DNA of 33,441 nt from Verrucomicrobiota bacterium (GCA_013285645.1 JABDHJ010000027.1:1-33441), one strand, 5' to 3'; counted from the first letter of the stretch, positions 25,404 through 32,819 are shown. Numbers and translations are program-made. The notes: a model not told the origin generated them from the sequence alone.

Positions 25404-27002
25404 GTGAACATCCATACGCCCGCGTTTACCCGACGCCGGTTTCTCCACGCCCTCGGACAAGGCGCCCTCCTCGCCGCTCTCCCCGGCCAACTTCTCGCCG
25501 ACGAGGCCCACGCCGTCACCATCTCCATCCTCCACACCACCGATCTCCACGGCCACATCCTGCCCACTATCGATTACAACAATCATCCCGACCTCGGTGG
25601 CCTAGCCCGTTGCGCCACCCAGATCCGGCAATGGCGCCAAGCCAATCCCAACTCCATTCTGCTCGACATCGGCGACATCTACCAGGGCACCGAAATCGGC
25701 CTGCGCACGCAAGGCGCAACCATGATCAAGTGCCTCAACGCCCTCAACTACGACGCATGGGTTGTCGGCAATCACGAATTCGATTGGGGCATGGAACCGT
25801 TCACCGATTCCGTGAAACTCTCCTCCATGCCGGTCCTCTCCGGCAATTCCCTGCTTGAAGGCAAGCCCGTCGGAACACTCGACGCATCTGTCGGTCCACT
25901 CTCGAAAATCAAACCTTGGCTGTTCAAGGAAATTGCCGGTTTTCGCATCGTCATCATCGGTCTGACCACTCCCGCACTCTCCACTTGGCTCCCGCCCGAA
26001 AATCTGTCCGGCTTCGAGGCGCTCGACCCCATCGAATCCCTGCGTAATCTCCTGCGCGAAGTAAAGACACTCAAACCTGACGCCATCGTCCTCGCCGGTC
26101 ACATGGGCCTGACCCGAGAGGACAATTATGCCAATCAAGTCGGCGCGCTCACCCGCCAATTCCCGGAACTCACCGTCTATCTCGGCGGCCACACTCATCA
26201 AAATTATTCGAGCGAGATGGCCCACAATGTCCTCTACACCCAGGCCGATCACTACGGCATTTACGCCGGCAAAGTCGATCTCACCTTCGATCCCATCACG
26301 CGCCAATTGTTAAAACGCGAGGCCATCACCGTCCATATGGACAACACCTTTGCGCTCGATCCGCTTGTATTGTCGCTCGCCCAAACCGATCTCGACGCCG
26401 CAAATCTGGTCATGGCCCAGACCATCGGAGAACTAACCGAGCCATTCGGCATCACCTCAACCTTCAGCCAACCCAGCGAGGTCGAGCGGCTCATCGGCAG
26501 CGCCATGCGAGCATCCTTGCGCAAACAAAACTGCGAAGTCGATGCCGTCGTCCACGGCCTTTTCGATAGCACGCCTCCGCAAACGGCCGGACCCAAAACC
26601 GTGGCCGACGCCTGGAACATCCTCCCCTACGAAAACAAAATCGTGACCATCGACCTCTCCCGCGATGACTTCCTCGCCCTCGTGCGCGACCTCAGCTCCG
26701 GTTCGGCGCGCGATTTCCGCAACGTCATGGGCGTGCGCGTCGTCGGCACGACAGATCTCGGCACATTTCACGTCGACAATCTGCTCAGCGCTGACGGCTC
26801 TCCTCTCCCCGTCAAGCCAACCTATCGCATCGCCCTCAACTCCTACGATTCTCAATCCGCCGGTCAACGTTTCCCAATCGTGGGACGCCTGGTAGCACGA
26901 CCTTCCAGCTATCGCCTCCTCCACGACATCGAGATTCGCGACGCCCTCATCGACTTCTTCGTCACCCGCCAAAAGATCAGCCGCGGCTCGCTTCTCGTTT
27001 AG
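25404..27002 (+). CDS. Tat-exported 5'-nucleotidase / UshA-type bifunctional metallophosphatase
   Basis: The 532-residue protein has a twin-arginine-type signal (TRRRFLHALGQGALLAALPG, residues ~9-28). An N-terminal metallophosphatase domain follows: HTTDLHGHILP, LLDIGDIYQGTEIG, VVGNHEFDWG, VLAGHMGLTRED and YLGGHTHQN supply the metal ligands. A C-terminal 5'-nucleotidase domain begins about residue 330 and includes DAWNILPYENKIVTIDLS. Such enzymes hydrolyse extracytoplasmic nucleotides, releasing nucleoside and phosphate. The start is GTG at 25404. It overlaps the convergent PhyH gene by 4 bp at the stop codons. It appears to be monocistronic. Confidence 0.92.
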   Translation: MNIHTPAFTRRRFLHALGQGALLAALPGQLLADEAHAVTISILHTTDLHGHILPTIDYNNHPDLGGLARCATQIRQWRQANPNSILLDIGDIYQGTEIGLRTQGATMIKCLNALNYDAWVVGNHEFDWGMEPFTDSVKLSSMPVLSGNSLLEGKPVGTLDASVGPLSKIKPWLFKEIAGFRIVIIGLTTPALSTWLPPENLSGFEALDPIESLRNLLREVKTLKPDAIVLAGHMGLTREDNYANQVGALTRQFPELTVYLGGHTHQNYSSEMAHNVLYTQADHYGIYAGKVDLTFDPITRQLLKREAITVHMDNTFALDPLVLSLAQTDLDAANLVMAQTIGELTEPFGITSTFSQPSEVERLIGSAMRASLRKQNCEVDAVVHGLFDSTPPQTAGPKTVADAWNILPYENKIVTIDLSRDDFLALVRDLSSGSARDFRNVMGVRVVGTTDLGTFHVDNLLSADGSPLPVKPTYRIALNSYDSQSAGQRFPIVGRLVARPSSYRLLHDIEIRDALIDFFVTRQKISRGSLLV

Positions 27003-27919
27003 GCCTTCAGCGCTGCCAGCCGTTCCTTTTCCTTGGCGGCAAGCTCCATTTGGCGGGCAACGCGATCCGGCACAAGTTTCTGACGCGACGCTGTGGGCTG
27101 AAAATCATAATGATCAACCCCAAGTGCCCGCAGCACGGTCCGCTCCATCGGAGAATAAGCGGAACCGTCCGAGCGACGGTCATAGCGCATCGGCTCACTC
27201 AATTGCCCGGGAGGATTGATCATGAACCGTGCTTCAGGTCTATGATTGAAACTCGAGGTGTGGAGCGTAAAGGGATGAAGCAGGAACACATCTCCCGCAC
27301 TGCCCGTTGTCTCACGAAAATCATGACAATTCGCAATAAACTGCTTGTTCGGAAATCCATTGGGATCGACTCCCTCGGGATGATCGGCGAGATAGCGCGC
27401 AACCATCGAAATCGAATCGCACGCGATGAAAGTGCCTCCGCCTTTCGGGTGAATATCGCCGAAGAGAACTACGATCAAAAGCGATTGCTCCGGACTGTCG
27501 AGAAAGTGGAGAAAAAAATCACCATCCACATGCCAGCCACCGATCTCAGGCCCGGGAGCTATCCACGGCTTGTCCCGGCCAAGACCATAATTCGCGATGA
27601 AGCCATTCCCCCAAGTCATATCCCGGGAAACCCGTTCCTCACCGCCGCAAAGCTCGCAAATGGCGGCATAGGCGTAGGGGGAAAAATCGCGCACGGGAAT
27701 TAATTCCGAATTTGGCATGTGAATCTTATCGTTCGGCCAGGTCGAACGATCCGTGGGCGAAATGCCGTTGCGTACCCAGCTTTCCTCTACCCAGCGATGG
27801 GCCGTGCTACCCGGCGCGGTATCGAAACAATTTTTTAAGTGAACAAAGCCGTATGCGAGGAAGTTTTCGAGGTCCGCCGCGCTCAGCACCGATGACTGAA
27901 CAGGAGATGACGAGGTCAT
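26999..27919 (-). CDS. Phytanoyl-CoA dioxygenase (PhyH) family Fe(II)/2-oxoglutarate oxygenase
   Basis: The 306-residue protein has the facial triad expected of the family: H130 and D132 in GGWHVDGDFF, and distal H220 in HPFTLHTSSFN. An Arg for 2-oxoglutarate follows (RPEARFMIN, R227 or R231). No signal peptide is seen, so it is cytosolic. Members hydroxylate a wide range of small molecules, so no substrate is proposed. The C-terminus is a charged helix (QMELAAKEKERLAALKA). The stop overlaps that of the 5'-nucleotidase. No biosynthetic partner is nearby. Confidence 0.9.
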   Translation of the reverse strand: MTSSSPVQSSVLSAADLENFLAYGFVHLKNCFDTAPGSTAHRWVEESWVRNGISPTDRSTWPNDKIHMPNSELIPVRDFSPYAYAAICELCGGEERVSRDMTWGNGFIANYGLGRDKPWIAPGPEIGGWHVDGDFFLHFLDSPEQSLLIVVLFGDIHPKGGGTFIACDSISMVARYLADHPEGVDPNGFPNKQFIANCHDFRETTGSAGDVFLLHPFTLHTSSFNHRPEARFMINPPGQLSEPMRYDRRSDGSAYSPMERTVLRALGVDHYDFQPTASRQKLVPDRVARQMELAAKEKERLAALKA

Positions 27920-28034
27920 TTGTGTGGGCTAGACATAACTCAAATTTTCAGCGCAACAAGCAATCACTGGAAATAGGCCCTGTAAAAAGGCTCCCATGCA
28001 ACTCATCTAAAAGCTCTTACGCCGATTATTGCAT

Positions 28035-28391
28035 TTATGAAATCATTCGGATCGTTATCGGGTAACGATAAAATCCACCCTCGGACGCCTTAATGGCCGC
28101 GATAATCGCGCAAATGAACGCCATGATTCCCAGCGCGATATACATAGGAATGCCGATCAAAATGAAAACGAAAGGAAAGGTGCAGATGCTGTAAATCAAA
28201 AGCGAGATATGAAAATTCAAGACCTCCTTGGCGTGCGCGGCCACCAAGGCTGATTCATCTCGCTTCACCAGAAAAACGATGAACGGTAGAATGAAACCGA
28301 CGCCGAGGATCAGCGAGAGATGACATAGGATGATCCAAAGCTTGTCGTGGCTTTGCTCCGAAGAGGTGGACGGCAATGGCGGAGTTTCCAT
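28035..28391 (-). CDS. DUF4870 (Tic20-like) small membrane protein
   Basis: The 118-residue protein starts METPPLPSTSSEQSHDKLW. It has three hydrophobic segments: WIILCHLSLILGVGFILPFI (about 19-40), LLIYSICTFPFVFILIGI (about 67-84), and YIALGIMAFICAIIAAIKA. The H-x-x-x-L-x-G-x-x-x-P-x-x-x-x-L-x-K-R-D and KE-x-L-N-F-x-x-S patterns are typical of DUF4870. Its function is unknown. The frame continues upstream through a tRNA gene; that part is spurious, so the ATG at 28391 was chosen, 11 bp after the tRNA 3' end. It may be cotranscribed with the tRNA. Confidence 0.9.
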   Translation of the reverse strand: METPPLPSTSSEQSHDKLWIILCHLSLILGVGFILPFIVFLVKRDESALVAAHAKEVLNFHISLLIYSICTFPFVFILIGIPMYIALGIMAFICAIIAAIKASEGGFYRYPITIRMIS

Positions 28392-28402
28392 GAATAATAA
28401 AG

Positions 28403-28475
28403 TGGGCCCGGCGGGATTTGAACCCGCGACCAAGCGATTATGAGTCGCCTGCTCTAACCGCTGAGCTACAAGCCC
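28403..28475 (-). tRNA. tRNA-Ile2 (anticodon CAU, lysidine type)
   Basis: The minus strand folds into a complete 73-nt tRNA. The acceptor stem GGGCUUG pairs with CGGGCCC (two G-U pairs), the D arm is GCUC/GAGC, the anticodon stem is GGCGA/UCGCU (the outermost G-U wobbles) with loop CUCAUAA, and the T arm is GCGGG UUCAAAU CCCGC, followed by discriminator A. CCA is not encoded. The anticodon is CAU, but the core GAGCAGGCGACTCATAATCG is the same as in E. coli tRNA-Ile2, whose C34 is converted to lysidine by TilS to read AUA. An elongator Met tRNA is less likely. Confidence 0.93.
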
Positions 28476-28763
28476 GGTAAAAGCAAGATAAGGGCAGACA
28501 GGCTCATTCGTCGAGACCGGAGGCTCCCTCGTTCCCAAATTTCATTTCGTACCAATCGTCTGTTCCCTTCCCCAAACCCTCTTAATCCCATTCCCCCCTT
28601 CATCAACCTTCATGTCCCTCATGTCAAAAATTCCGTAATTCCGTTAATTCCGTCCAAACCTTCCCCTTTCCAATTTAGTAATTTAGAAAATTTGGAAATT
28701 TGGCCCTGCTTCCCTGCCTTCCCCCAATCCTGTAAATCTTGTTAATCCTGTCAAAATTTCCCC
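28476..28763. repeat. Spacer with partial family C, family F and a decayed T-rich repeat
   Basis: A truncated family C copy (CCTCGTTCCCAAAT) is at 28527-28540. At about 28600-28660 are short imperfect repeats of TTCATG / TTCCGTAATTCCGTTAATTCCGT type. Family F (AATTTAGTAATTTAG...AATTTGG, then CCTGCTTCCC) is at 28674-28725, and ATCCTGTAAATCTTGTTAATCCTGTC, itself an imperfect direct repeat, is at about 28729-28754. No gene was seen. Confidence 0.65.
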
Positions 28764-29567
28764 TCAAAAATAAAACGGAAATCCCATCTGCTTGAACGCT
28801 TCCTTGTCTTCCTTCAGATATTTATCGCCCAGCGCATCAAAACCCTTCTTCGCCTTGAAATCGGCCAGGAACGCATTCACCTGCTTTTCCAACTCCACGT
28901 TTCCCTTGCGAATGCCAATTGCCCACGACTCATGCTGGAACGGCTCCAGCAATCCTCGCGTCGTATCGGGATGCTTCTTGGCGAATTGATAAATCGACAT
29001 CTGGTCATAGATAAACGCATCGGCCTTGCCCTGCACCACCTCGAGCGCGCAAGCCGTGTCCTGCTCCAGCGGCAGCACCGTCGCATTTTTAAAATGATCA
29101 TGCGCGTAAATCGCGCTCGTCGTCCCGGTCTTAAGCACCACAATCACGCCCGGCTTATCCACATCGGCAATGCTCTTGATCGGACTGTCCTTCTTCACCA
29201 GGATCGAGAGCCCCGTGCTCAGGTAGGGATCGGAAAAATCGATCGACTTGCGCCGCTCATCCGTCGCCGTCATCGAGGAAATAATCAGATCGATCCGACC
29301 TGTCTTCAGCGCGGGGATAAGCCCCTCAAACGGCATGTTCTCAATCTGAATCGGACGATGCAGATACTCGCCCAATGCATGGGCCATATCGACGCCCACC
29401 CCGGACGGATTTCCCGCCGCATCGGTCATCTCAAATGGCGGATAATTCAGCTCCATACCAATGATCAGCGGCTTGGCGGAATCCTCCGCCCACGCCACGT
29501 TCATCAAAGCGCAAGCAGCAACCACCATGACCAGCAGCCATCCGATCTTGATCCAATCGCGTTTCAT
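28764..29567 (-). CDS. Periplasmic amino-acid-type substrate-binding protein (SBP_bac_3 family)
   Basis: The 267-residue protein has a signal peptide (WLLVMVVAACALMNVAWA, cleavage near residue 27). A family 3 solute-binding domain follows: LIIGMELNYPPFEMTDAAG, GVGVDMAHALGEYL, FEGLIPALKTGRIDLIISSMTATDERRKSIDFSDPYLSTG, and DAFIYDQMSIYQFAKKHP. The FSDPY and T-x-T-x-E-R-R/K motifs fit polar amino acid ABC systems. No permease or ATPase gene is next to it, so it is an orphan binding protein or supplies a distant transporter. The frame ends MGFPFYF. Start context shows no strong RBS. Confidence 0.93.
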   Translation of the reverse strand: MKRDWIKIGWLLVMVVAACALMNVAWAEDSAKPLIIGMELNYPPFEMTDAAGNPSGVGVDMAHALGEYLHRPIQIENMPFEGLIPALKTGRIDLIISSMTATDERRKSIDFSDPYLSTGLSILVKKDSPIKSIADVDKPGVIVVLKTGTTSAIYAHDHFKNATVLPLEQDTACALEVVQGKADAFIYDQMSIYQFAKKHPDTTRGLLEPFQHESWAIGIRKGNVELEKQVNAFLADFKAKKGFDALGDKYLKEDKEAFKQMGFPFYF

Positions 29568-29757
29568 AATTTTTTACTGTAGCGACGCCCTACGAGTGTC
29601 GCACTCCAATTCCGAGGTAGCCGTCGTACCCTTCAGTTGTAGCGGCGGTCTATGACCGTCGTGCCTTCCTCCTTCGTTGCGTTCGTTGCGCGAAACCTGT
29701 CTACCTCCTTCCCAGCAACTTTGACACCATAGCCAGCGACGATCTAACTTGGCCCGG
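29568..29757. repeat. Divergent promoter spacer with families B and E
   Basis: Family B copies lie at about 29614-29668 (GGTAGCCGTCGTACCC and TAGCGGCGGTCTATGACCGTCGTGCC; the latter resembles 8870-8892). A shortened family E copy (GTTGCGTTCGTTGCGCGAAAC) is at about 29676-29697. Both flanking genes point outward, so promoters must lie in or beside these repeats. Confidence 0.7.
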
Positions 29758-30870
29758 ATGATCATCCGTATCGTGGGAGCAATCTCGATGGCCTTCTTCT
29801 TTGCCTCCAAAGCTTTCAGCGCAACTCCCGCCCCCACCCTCACTTCCGTACTCGATCCCATCCGCGTCAAATATAACGTACCCGCATTGGCCGGAGCCAT
29901 TTTCACCACGGACAAATTGATCGAAATGGCCGCTGTCGGCGTGCGCAAGGCCGGCACAACCATTCCCGTGACCACCGACGATCTGTGGCATCTCGGCTCC
30001 GACACAAAAATGATGACCGCCCTGTTGGCGGGAACCTACGTCGTCGAGAAAAAACTTTCCTGGGACGACAAAGTCATCTCCTATTTCCCCGAACTGGCCG
30101 AAAAGGTCCCGCCTGCCATGAAAGAGATCACCATCCGCCAAGTGCTTTGGCATCAGGCGGGCTTGTCCGAAAACCTTTCGCTCGTGAGCCGTTTTTTCCT
30201 CAGCGGATCGCCCAGCCAGCAAAGGCAGATGGCGGTGGCATCTATTTTGGAATCGCCTGCCTACACACCCGGGACTTTTCATTATGCGAATAACGACTAC
30301 ATCCTCATCGGGGCCATCCTGGAAAAGATTGGCGACAAGCCGTGGGAAGACTTGATGCGCGAACGTATTTTCGTTCCGCTGCACATGGATTCTGCCGGGT
30401 TCGGTGGAACGGGGACGGTCGGGCAGATCGATCAGCCCTGGCCTCACTTTGCCAGCGGCATTCCTGCGCCGTCGAATGGCCCCGATACCGATAACCCGGC
30501 TTACATGGGCCCGTGTGGAAATGTTCATCTTTCCATGCAGGACTGGGCGAAATTTCTTATCGATCAATTGCGCGGCGGCACCGGGATGAAAGCGCTGCTT
30601 CCGAACGAAATTTACGAGGCCATGCAACCCGAGGCGCCTGCTTCCGGAGATGGTTACGGGTTCGGTTGGGGCGTATGCACGCGCGATTGGGCTGGAGGCA
30701 AGGCGCTCGAGCACGCGGGATCGAACGGGATGAACTATTGCGTCGCTTGGCTCGCGCCCGGAAAAAAGTTCGGCATCCTCGTCTGCTGCAACCAAGGCGG
30801 CGACACCGCCGCCAAGGCCTGCGACGAAGCCGCTTATGCGATGATCCAACGCTACCTCGCCAAGCCCTAA
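29758..30870 (+). CDS. Exported serine hydrolase of the class C beta-lactamase / DD-peptidase fold
   Basis: The 370-residue protein has a signal peptide (MIIRIVGAISMAFFFASKAF, cleavage near SAT). The active-site motifs are all present: S81-D-T-K84 (WHLGSDTKMMTA), Y176-A-N178 (HYANNDY) and H319-A-G321 (LEHAGSNG) in place of the KTG triad. This family includes esterases, D-aminopeptidases and AmpC; general sequence features do not indicate true beta-lactamase activity. The ATG at 29758 was chosen over a TTG three codons upstream. Two adjacent Cys near the C-terminus (GILVCCNQGG) are notable for an exported protein. Confidence 0.92.
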   Translation: MIIRIVGAISMAFFFASKAFSATPAPTLTSVLDPIRVKYNVPALAGAIFTTDKLIEMAAVGVRKAGTTIPVTTDDLWHLGSDTKMMTALLAGTYVVEKKLSWDDKVISYFPELAEKVPPAMKEITIRQVLWHQAGLSENLSLVSRFFLSGSPSQQRQMAVASILESPAYTPGTFHYANNDYILIGAILEKIGDKPWEDLMRERIFVPLHMDSAGFGGTGTVGQIDQPWPHFASGIPAPSNGPDTDNPAYMGPCGNVHLSMQDWAKFLIDQLRGGTGMKALLPNEIYEAMQPEAPASGDGYGFGWGVCTRDWAGGKALEHAGSNGMNYCVAWLAPGKKFGILVCCNQGGDTAAKACDEAAYAMIQRYLAKP

Positions 30871-30902
30871 GGTAGAGACGCAAGCCCCCTCACGCCCCCT
30901 TT

Positions 30903-30930
30903 CCTCGTTCCCAAGTTGCACTTGGGAACG
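30903..30930 (+). repeat. Family C palindrome after the serine hydrolase
   Basis: CCTCGTTCCCAAGTTG then CACTTGGGAACG folds as a hairpin (CGTTCCCAAG with CTTGGGAACG, 10 bp). It lies 33 bp after the serine hydrolase stop, followed by a GCGCAATTCCATTGC tail. Confidence 0.8.
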
Positions 30931-30963
30931 CACTTGTCCGCGCAATTCCATTGCTCCCCTTCC

Positions 30964-31378
30964 GTAATCCTAAGCTCGTCCAAAGATCAATTCTGCCGGC
31001 CTGCCACTCTTAAGACCCTCTCAAGCGTAGCGAACCGACCAATGCCCACTAAAATCATTAGTTATCCTGAGCCAGTCGAAGGATCAGTTCTGCCTGCCTG
31101 CTACTCCTAAGACCTTCTCGAGCGTAGCGAGCCAACCAATGCCCACTAAAATCATTAGTCATCCTGAGCCCGTCGAAGGATCAGTTCTGCCTGCTTGCTA
31201 CTCTTAACACCCCCTCGATCGTAGCGAGCCAATCAACGCCCACTAAAATCATTAGTCATCCTGAGCTTGTCGAAGGATCAGTTCTGCCTGCCTGCTACTC
31301 TTAAGTCCTCCTCGAGCATAGCGAGCCAACCAATGCCCACTAAAATCATTAGTCATCCTGAGCTTGTCGAAGGATCAG
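30964..31378 (+). repeat. Tandem array, 97-bp period, five family A copies with four near-identical 70-bp spacers
   Basis: Family A elements start at 30964 (decayed), 31061, 31158, 31255 and 31352, exactly 97 bp apart each time. The 70-bp spacers are near copies of one another: TTCTGCCTGCCTGCTACTC, TTAAGACC, CTCGAGCGTAGCGAGCC, AACCAATGCCCACTAAAATC, ATTA. Because the spacers are alike, it is not a CRISPR array. A single unit of the same kind lies at 17068-17190. It sits between the serine hydrolase and an AT-rich region of unknown genes. No coding potential is evident. Confidence 0.92.
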
Positions 31379-31391
31379 TTCTGCCTGCTTT

Positions 31392-31470
31392 CCTCGTTCC
31401 CAAACTCTATTTGGAAACGCACTTGTCGCGTAACTCATTGCTCCTTCCGTCATCCTGAACCTGTCGAAGG
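31392..31470 (+). repeat. Family C copy followed by a truncated family A copy
   Basis: CCTCGTTCCCAAACTC then TTTGGAAACG at 31392-31419 is a decayed family C palindrome. CCGTCATCCTGAACCTGTCGAAGG at about 31447-31470 is a family A copy that loses its ATCAG end exactly where the sequence turns AT-rich, so it may mark a junction. Confidence 0.75.
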
Positions 31471-31589
31471 TAACGATATACTACGCGCACCACGTTGACA
31501 AAATACCTTTAGCATGACCCACACTATTATTTGCCAAACCTACTGGAACGAGACAAGCGGTGAGGATTTCGCGCTTGAAGTGGAAATCC

Positions 31590-31820
31590 CTAGCCCCGCG
31601 ACCAACGATGCTTCGCTTCTGCCACAACTTCATCAGGGCCATTCAGGCGAATCGTTAGCTCTCCCTCTTTATCCGAATTTACCACCTCAACTTTTAGCTG
31701 ATCCGATCCCGGAAAAGTCAGTTTCCGATTAATCGTCTCCTTGAGTTTACGCTCAGCGGCCTCCATCAGTTTTTTGTACAGCGCGTCCCCATCAAAGTGA
31801 GTTGAGACCGTTATCTTCAT
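31590..31820 (-). CDS. Small hypothetical protein
   Basis: The frame encodes 76 residues (MKITVSTHFDGDALYKKLME start). It reads as an alpha-plus-beta protein: a strand (KITVSTHF), an amphipathic helix (YKKLMEAAERKLKETINR), and two strands (QLKVEVVNSDKEG, ELTIRLNG), ending in a short charged helix. Composition is plausible and richer in Lys/Glu than in the neighbouring core genes. There is no clear RBS and no recognised family. A 72-residue frame on the plus strand (31514-31732) overlaps it. The minus frame was preferred for its regular secondary-structure pattern, with moderate confidence. Confidence 0.5.
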   Translation of the reverse strand: MKITVSTHFDGDALYKKLMEAAERKLKETINRKLTFPGSDQLKVEVVNSDKEGELTIRLNGPDEVVAEAKHRWSRG

Positions 31821-31860
31821 TCTGCGAGGCTGCGCCTTTATCCCTAAACAGCAATCATAT

Positions 31861-32013
31861 CAATCCATCCGAATAGGAGGATTGGAGTTATCACGTGAGA
31901 ACTTTGGTTACGTAGCGTAACCAGACTAGTCCTGTTAAGTTACTTAATCCGTGAGCTCCGATTTATCGGAATGCACGGAAGTCAAAGTCACTTTGACTTC
32001 TTCTGTGCTTTTT
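31861..32013 (+). ncRNA. Candidate structured RNA: four successive hairpins ending in a terminator
   Basis: There is no protein-coding candidate here, but the plus strand can form four consecutive hairpins. HP1 at 31861-31884 has a 9-bp stem CAATCC(A)TCC/GGAGGATTG with one bulged A and loop GAATA. HP2 at 31905-31923 has an 8-bp stem TGGTTACG/CGTAACCA with loop TAG. HP3 at 31957-31970 is TCCGA/TCGGA with loop TTTA. HP4 at 31973-32008 is a long stem followed by TTTTT. Such a series ending in a T-tract is what a short regulatory RNA looks like. It matches no RNA family I recognise (not 6S, tmRNA or RNase P). The 5' end is unknown and no convincing -35/-10 pair was found. Confidence 0.4.
31973..32013 (+). 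terminator. Intrinsic terminator, plus strand
   Basis: GAAGTCAAAG (31978-31987) pairs with CTTTGACTTC (31991-32000) across a TCA loop. The stem extends, after a small bulge, with GCAC pairing with GTGC (32005-32008), and is followed directly by TTTTTCC. The T-tract is only on the plus side; the minus side has none, so orientation is clear. It ends the candidate RNA, or a transcript from further upstream. Confidence 0.7.
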
Positions 32014-32122
32014 CCTTCTTCCAATCCTATTCCCGCTTGTCGATCTCAGCCTTAGGAGCGAATACAACGCCTTGAGCTAGGGCTGGAACTTCTAGAAGGG
32101 GGTTGGTTCTGTTTTGAAATGG
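32014..32122. other. Spacer with no recognised feature
   Basis: A CTTCTAGAAG palindrome lies at 32088-32097 and a GCCTTGAGCTAGGGC imperfect palindrome just before it. It is the 3' flank of the minus-strand hypothetical operon. I see no gene. Confidence 0.5.
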
Positions 32123-32386
32123 CTACTCACCTTTCCCCTTTTCTTGCGAAGTTAGAGACATTTGCTGTGGCGCGTCTTTCAAGATTTTCGCCTGTTCTCC
32201 CGCGTATTGAATGTATTTTAGAAGAACCACCTTTTTTATCCGTTCTTCCGGCATTTTAGTTGTGCACTGCAACTGGCTCATCAAATCGTCCAATTCGCGA
32301 AATAGAGGTTCACAGTCCTCGGATTTCGTCGTGTCGATCCGATATTTAAGGGACAAAATCAAATCAAGGAGTTTTGGGGCGTGCAT
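32123..32386 (-). CDS. Hypothetical protein, second gene of an unknown two-gene operon
   Basis: The frame encodes 87 residues, is predicted almost entirely helical, and is soluble: MHAPKLLDLILSLKYRIDTT, CEPLFRELDDLMSQLQC, MPEERIKKVVLLKYIQYAGEQAKILKD. No family is recognised. The start lies 23 bases inside the end of the upstream 151-residue gene, a typical coupled overlap, which supports both frames. Base composition is AT-richer than in the core genes. Confidence 0.62.
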   Translation of the reverse strand: MHAPKLLDLILSLKYRIDTTKSEDCEPLFRELDDLMSQLQCTTKMPEERIKKVVLLKYIQYAGEQAKILKDAPQQMSLTSQEKGKGE

Positions 32387-32819
32387 TTTGGAGGAGCGAG
32401 CTTATGTCTTCCTCAATGCTAGCAGTCTCCCCAAGTGCGAACCATTGCTCGTACTTATCCCGAAGATACCGAACATTAAAATCGACGAGTTCGCGGGAAC
32501 TCTTGATAGGCGTCAAATCAATGGTGGATGATGAAACTAGTCCCGCAACAATGTTCTCTCCATAAGCCATAAGAGTAGTGAGCACAGCTCTGTACCGAGG
32601 CTCTACAAATTTACGATTAGTGGGAGTCAAGCGAGAGTAGGGAATCTCAAGCTTCTTGAACATGTTCATCAAAAGAAACCACTTCGGGATTTCTGCCATG
32701 ATCCGCTCTTCTAAGTCCGCGGGCACAATCTCGCGCAAAGCTTTTTCCACAACGGCGAGCTCATCGCCCAATTGATTGACCTTGTAGTTGTCCGTGTTTT
32801 TGTCAGAGGTGATAGGCAT
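32364..32819 (-). CDS. Hypothetical helical protein, first gene of an unknown two-gene operon
   Basis: The frame encodes 151 residues, mostly helical and soluble: LGDELAVVEKALREIVPADL, ERIMAEIPKWFLLMNMFKKL, NRKFVEPRYRAVLTTLMAYG, VDFNVRYLRDKYEQWFALGE. There is no signal peptide, membrane helix or motif that I recognise. The next gene overlaps its end by 23 bp in the same direction, so the pair is likely one unit. It has low GC, no close RBS, and an AT-rich CAATTGTTACAATTG palindrome about 52-66 bp upstream (32871-32885) that could be an operator. I do not assign a function. Confidence 0.68.
   Translation of the reverse strand: MPITSDKNTDNYKVNQLGDELAVVEKALREIVPADLEERIMAEIPKWFLLMNMFKKLEIPYSRLTPTNRKFVEPRYRAVLTTLMAYGENIVAGLVSSSTIDLTPIKSSRELVDFNVRYLRDKYEQWFALGETASIEEDISSLLQNARPKTP

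Noticed and set aside
28391-28538. N-terminal extension of the DUF4870 gene (frame open to 28538)
   Set aside because: The extra ~49 residues are the translation of tRNA-Ile2 and its flank.
30964-31378. Possible CRISPR array because of regular spacing
   Set aside because: The intervals between repeats are near-identical to each other and 70 bp long, there are no cas genes, and the core is also scattered singly across the window. It is a tandem repeat.
31514-31732. Plus-strand frame of 72 residues (MTHTIICQTYWNETSGEDFA start), possibly a gene ended by the 32013 terminator
   Set aside because: The second half is Pro/Leu-rich and irregular, it overlaps the better-looking minus-strand frame 31590-31820, and a TTGACA box at 31495 has no matching -10 at proper spacing. 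Its first ~25 residues do look protein-like, so it is not fully excluded.
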